Of a stretch of DNA of 6,782 nucleotides, positions 5,977 through 6,782 are shown in pieces. Origin of the DNA: JBBDWJ01 sp040902925 (GTDB lineage: Bacteria; Acidobacteriota; Terriglobia; Bryobacterales; UBA6623); contig JBBDWJ010000091.1 in assembly GCA_040902925.1 (NCBI GenBank), positions 1 to 6,782 on the forward strand. The letters are read 5' to 3'. A program made the translations under genes and the position numbers. The notes beneath the pieces were generated by a model that was given only the letters and a program-made list of their open reading frames with translations, was not told the origin of the DNA and ran no database searches. Position 1 is the first letter of the stretch. Each line of letters begins with the position of its first letter.

Positions 5977-5993
5977 TGTTGTTTTTAACAACA
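5977..5993 (+). repeat. Perfect inverted repeat in the response-regulator leader
   Basis: TGTTGTT (5977-5983) pairs with AACAACA (5987-5993) around TTT. It begins within a few bases of the expected transcription start, so it may form a 5'-end hairpin or serve as a second operator. Confidence 0.45.
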
Positions 5994-6012
5994 GTCAGGG
6001 CTCCCATCAGCG

Positions 6013-6039
6013 CCTCCCGGATTATCCTACGCCGGGAGG
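6013..6039 (+). repeat. GC-rich leader hairpin upstream of the response regulator
   Basis: CCTCCCGG (6013-6020) pairs exactly with CCGGGAGG (6032-6039) around an 11-nt loop. No T-tract follows, so it is not a simple terminator. The 3' arm carries a GGGAGG stretch resembling a strong ribosome site, masked by the 5' arm, but no start codon lies at a usable distance. It may control mRNA stability or translation. Confidence 0.5.
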
Positions 6040-6093
6040 TAGGAATTCCTGCCCGTTCGAGCCCTGCCCCTCCTGAAAGAAGTACCACCCGCG

Positions 6094-6537
6094 ATGAATA
6101 CCCGAATGCCCATCGTTTTGGTCGCCGAAGATGCCGTGGCCGACCGATTGCTGCTACAGGAAGCGTTCCTCAGAGCCGGTAATCCAACAGATTTGAGACT
6201 GGTAAACGACGGCCAGGAACTGCTGGCGTATCTGCACCGTCTCGAGCCCTGGACCACGGCGCGTCTACCGGACCTGATTCTGCTGGATCTCAAGATGCCC
6301 GGCATGGACGGCTTCGATGCTTTGATGCACATCAAAAGCGATGCGGAGTTGAAGCGCATCCCGGTCATCGTGCTGACGGCGTCCAAAGATGAGTTGGATG
6401 TCGCCAAGGCGTACGCCTACGGCGCGAACACCTACGTCCCGAAGCCTGATTCGTTGGATGAGTTGGCGGGCGTCATCGAAGTTCTGTGCCGGTTCTGGTT
6501 CCGCACCTGCGCGCTGCCGGATACTTCCACGGTCTAG
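6094..6537 (+). CDS. Single-domain response regulator, Rcp1/CheY-like
   Basis: The 147-residue protein is one receiver domain with no output domain. It should accept a phosphoryl group from a histidine kinase and act by protein contact in the cytoplasm. The acidic pair is E12/D13, the phosphoacceptor is D65 in LILLDLKMPGMDG (61-73), the switch threonine is T95 in VIVLTAS (91-97), and the conserved lysine is K117 in YVPKP (114-118). GANTYVPKP and a C-terminal helix ending in CRFWF (132-136) match the Rcp1-like group, which often serves phytochrome-type or PAS/GAF hybrid kinases. No kinase gene is in this window. ATG 6094 is preferred although its ribosome site (AAAGAAG, 6076-6082) is only fair. 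It has its own promoter and a structured leader, separate from the carbamoyltransferase block. Confidence 0.93.
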   Translation: MNTRMPIVLVAEDAVADRLLLQEAFLRAGNPTDLRLVNDGQELLAYLHRLEPWTTARLPDLILLDLKMPGMDGFDALMHIKSDAELKRIPVIVLTASKDELDVAKAYAYGANTYVPKPDSLDELAGVIEVLCRFWFRTCALPDTSTV

Positions 6538-6558
6538 CGTGCCGCGAGGCGTGGGCTC

Positions 6559-6590
6559 GGACGCGTTGTTGACTGAGACGGAGCGCGTCC
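6559..6590 (+). other. Hairpin after the response-regulator gene
   Basis: GGACGCG (6559-6565) pairs perfectly with CGCGTCC (6584-6590) across an 18-nt loop, 21 bases after the stop. No T-tract follows, so it is a mRNA 3'-end structure or a weak, possibly factor-assisted, terminator. A smaller hairpin, TGGAGC (6673-6678) with GCTCCA (6687-6692), lies further on. No gene is seen from 6538 to 6730. Confidence 0.4.
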
Positions 6591-6730
6591 TTGCCGGCGC
6601 GTGGACCAATCGCGCGCAGTTTCGGCCAGGATGGTGAAGGCATGCCCGCTCAGTCAGGTGGTCGAAAGTGAATGGAGCGCAAGGAAGCTCCAGTTCAACA
6701 AAGGGAAGCAGTAAGTGATGGAGGAGTGGT

Positions 6731-6782
6731 TGGAGTGCACCCCAAAAATGAGACACGAAGTTAAGGGGCTAAATACATTGAA
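6731..6782 (+). mobile_element. Probable terminal inverted repeat of an IS3-family insertion sequence, cut by the window end
   Basis: From 6731 the sequence begins TGGAGTGCACCCCAAAAATG and continues AGACACGAAGTTAAGG. IS3-family ends usually start with TG and carry a C-run followed by AAAA and GACA, and this piece has that exact layout in the same order. No transposase frame is visible because only 52 bases are present. The direct repeat of the target and the partner end would lie beyond the window, so family assignment rests on resemblance alone. Confidence 0.5.

Noticed and set aside
5976..6182. Possible leader peptide or small gene (68 residues, GTG start) overlapping the response-regulator start
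   Set aside because: Arg/Pro/Ser-rich composition, start inside a hairpin with no ribosome site, and out-of-frame overlap with a secure gene.
6600..6730. Group II intron or other ribozyme fragment suggested by GAAAG-rich sequence and the TGGAGC/GCTCCA hairpin
   Set aside because: No domain V/VI core or intron-encoded protein is visible; a single short hairpin is not enough.
1..6782. CRISPR array or tRNA genes
   Set aside because: No regularly spaced direct repeats and no cloverleaf with a TTCRANNC T-arm were found by eye on either strand.

Overview
The window is 6.8 kb of GC-rich (by eye roughly 60%) bacterial chromosome with every convincing gene on the + strand. Gene content and style suggest an acidobacterium of the Solibacter/Bryobacter type: a histidyl-tRNA synthetase of the alphaproteobacterial/eukaryote-like kind, a short non-lipoprotein Wza-type export protein, and long GC-rich spacers. 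This placement is inferred from remembered family resemblance, not from a search.

Layout. Positions 1-189 hold no gene but contain three consecutive hairpins ending in an intrinsic terminator, the 3' end of a transcript that enters from outside. hisS (267-1676) follows alone. A gene-free stretch (1677-2210) ends in an extended -10 promoter candidate. Next comes a same-strand block: a Wza/KpsD-like polysaccharide export protein (2211-2981), a NodU/CmcH/SxtI-type O-carbamoyltransferase (3109-4938), an SxtJ-like membrane protein (TTG start at 4931, overlapping the transferase stop) and a 52-residue DUF5989/SxtK-like membrane peptide (5467-5625). One hairpin and two terminator candidates close the block (5644-5776). 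A spacer crowded with inverted repeats and a sigma70-like promoter then leads to a single-domain Rcp1-like response regulator (6094-6537). The last 52 bases look like the terminal inverted repeat of an IS3-family insertion sequence cut by the window edge.

How the genes work together. The most interesting unit is the carbamoyltransferase-SxtJ-DUF5989 trio. It has the same order as sxtI-sxtJ-sxtK of cyanobacterial saxitoxin clusters, where the roles of J and K are unknown. Here it sits behind a polysaccharide export gene and no toxin gene is visible. A reasonable inference is that the trio carbamoylates a sugar or lipid-linked glycan at the membrane, and that the Wza-like protein takes part in exporting the product. 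hisS and the response regulator appear to be independent transcription units.
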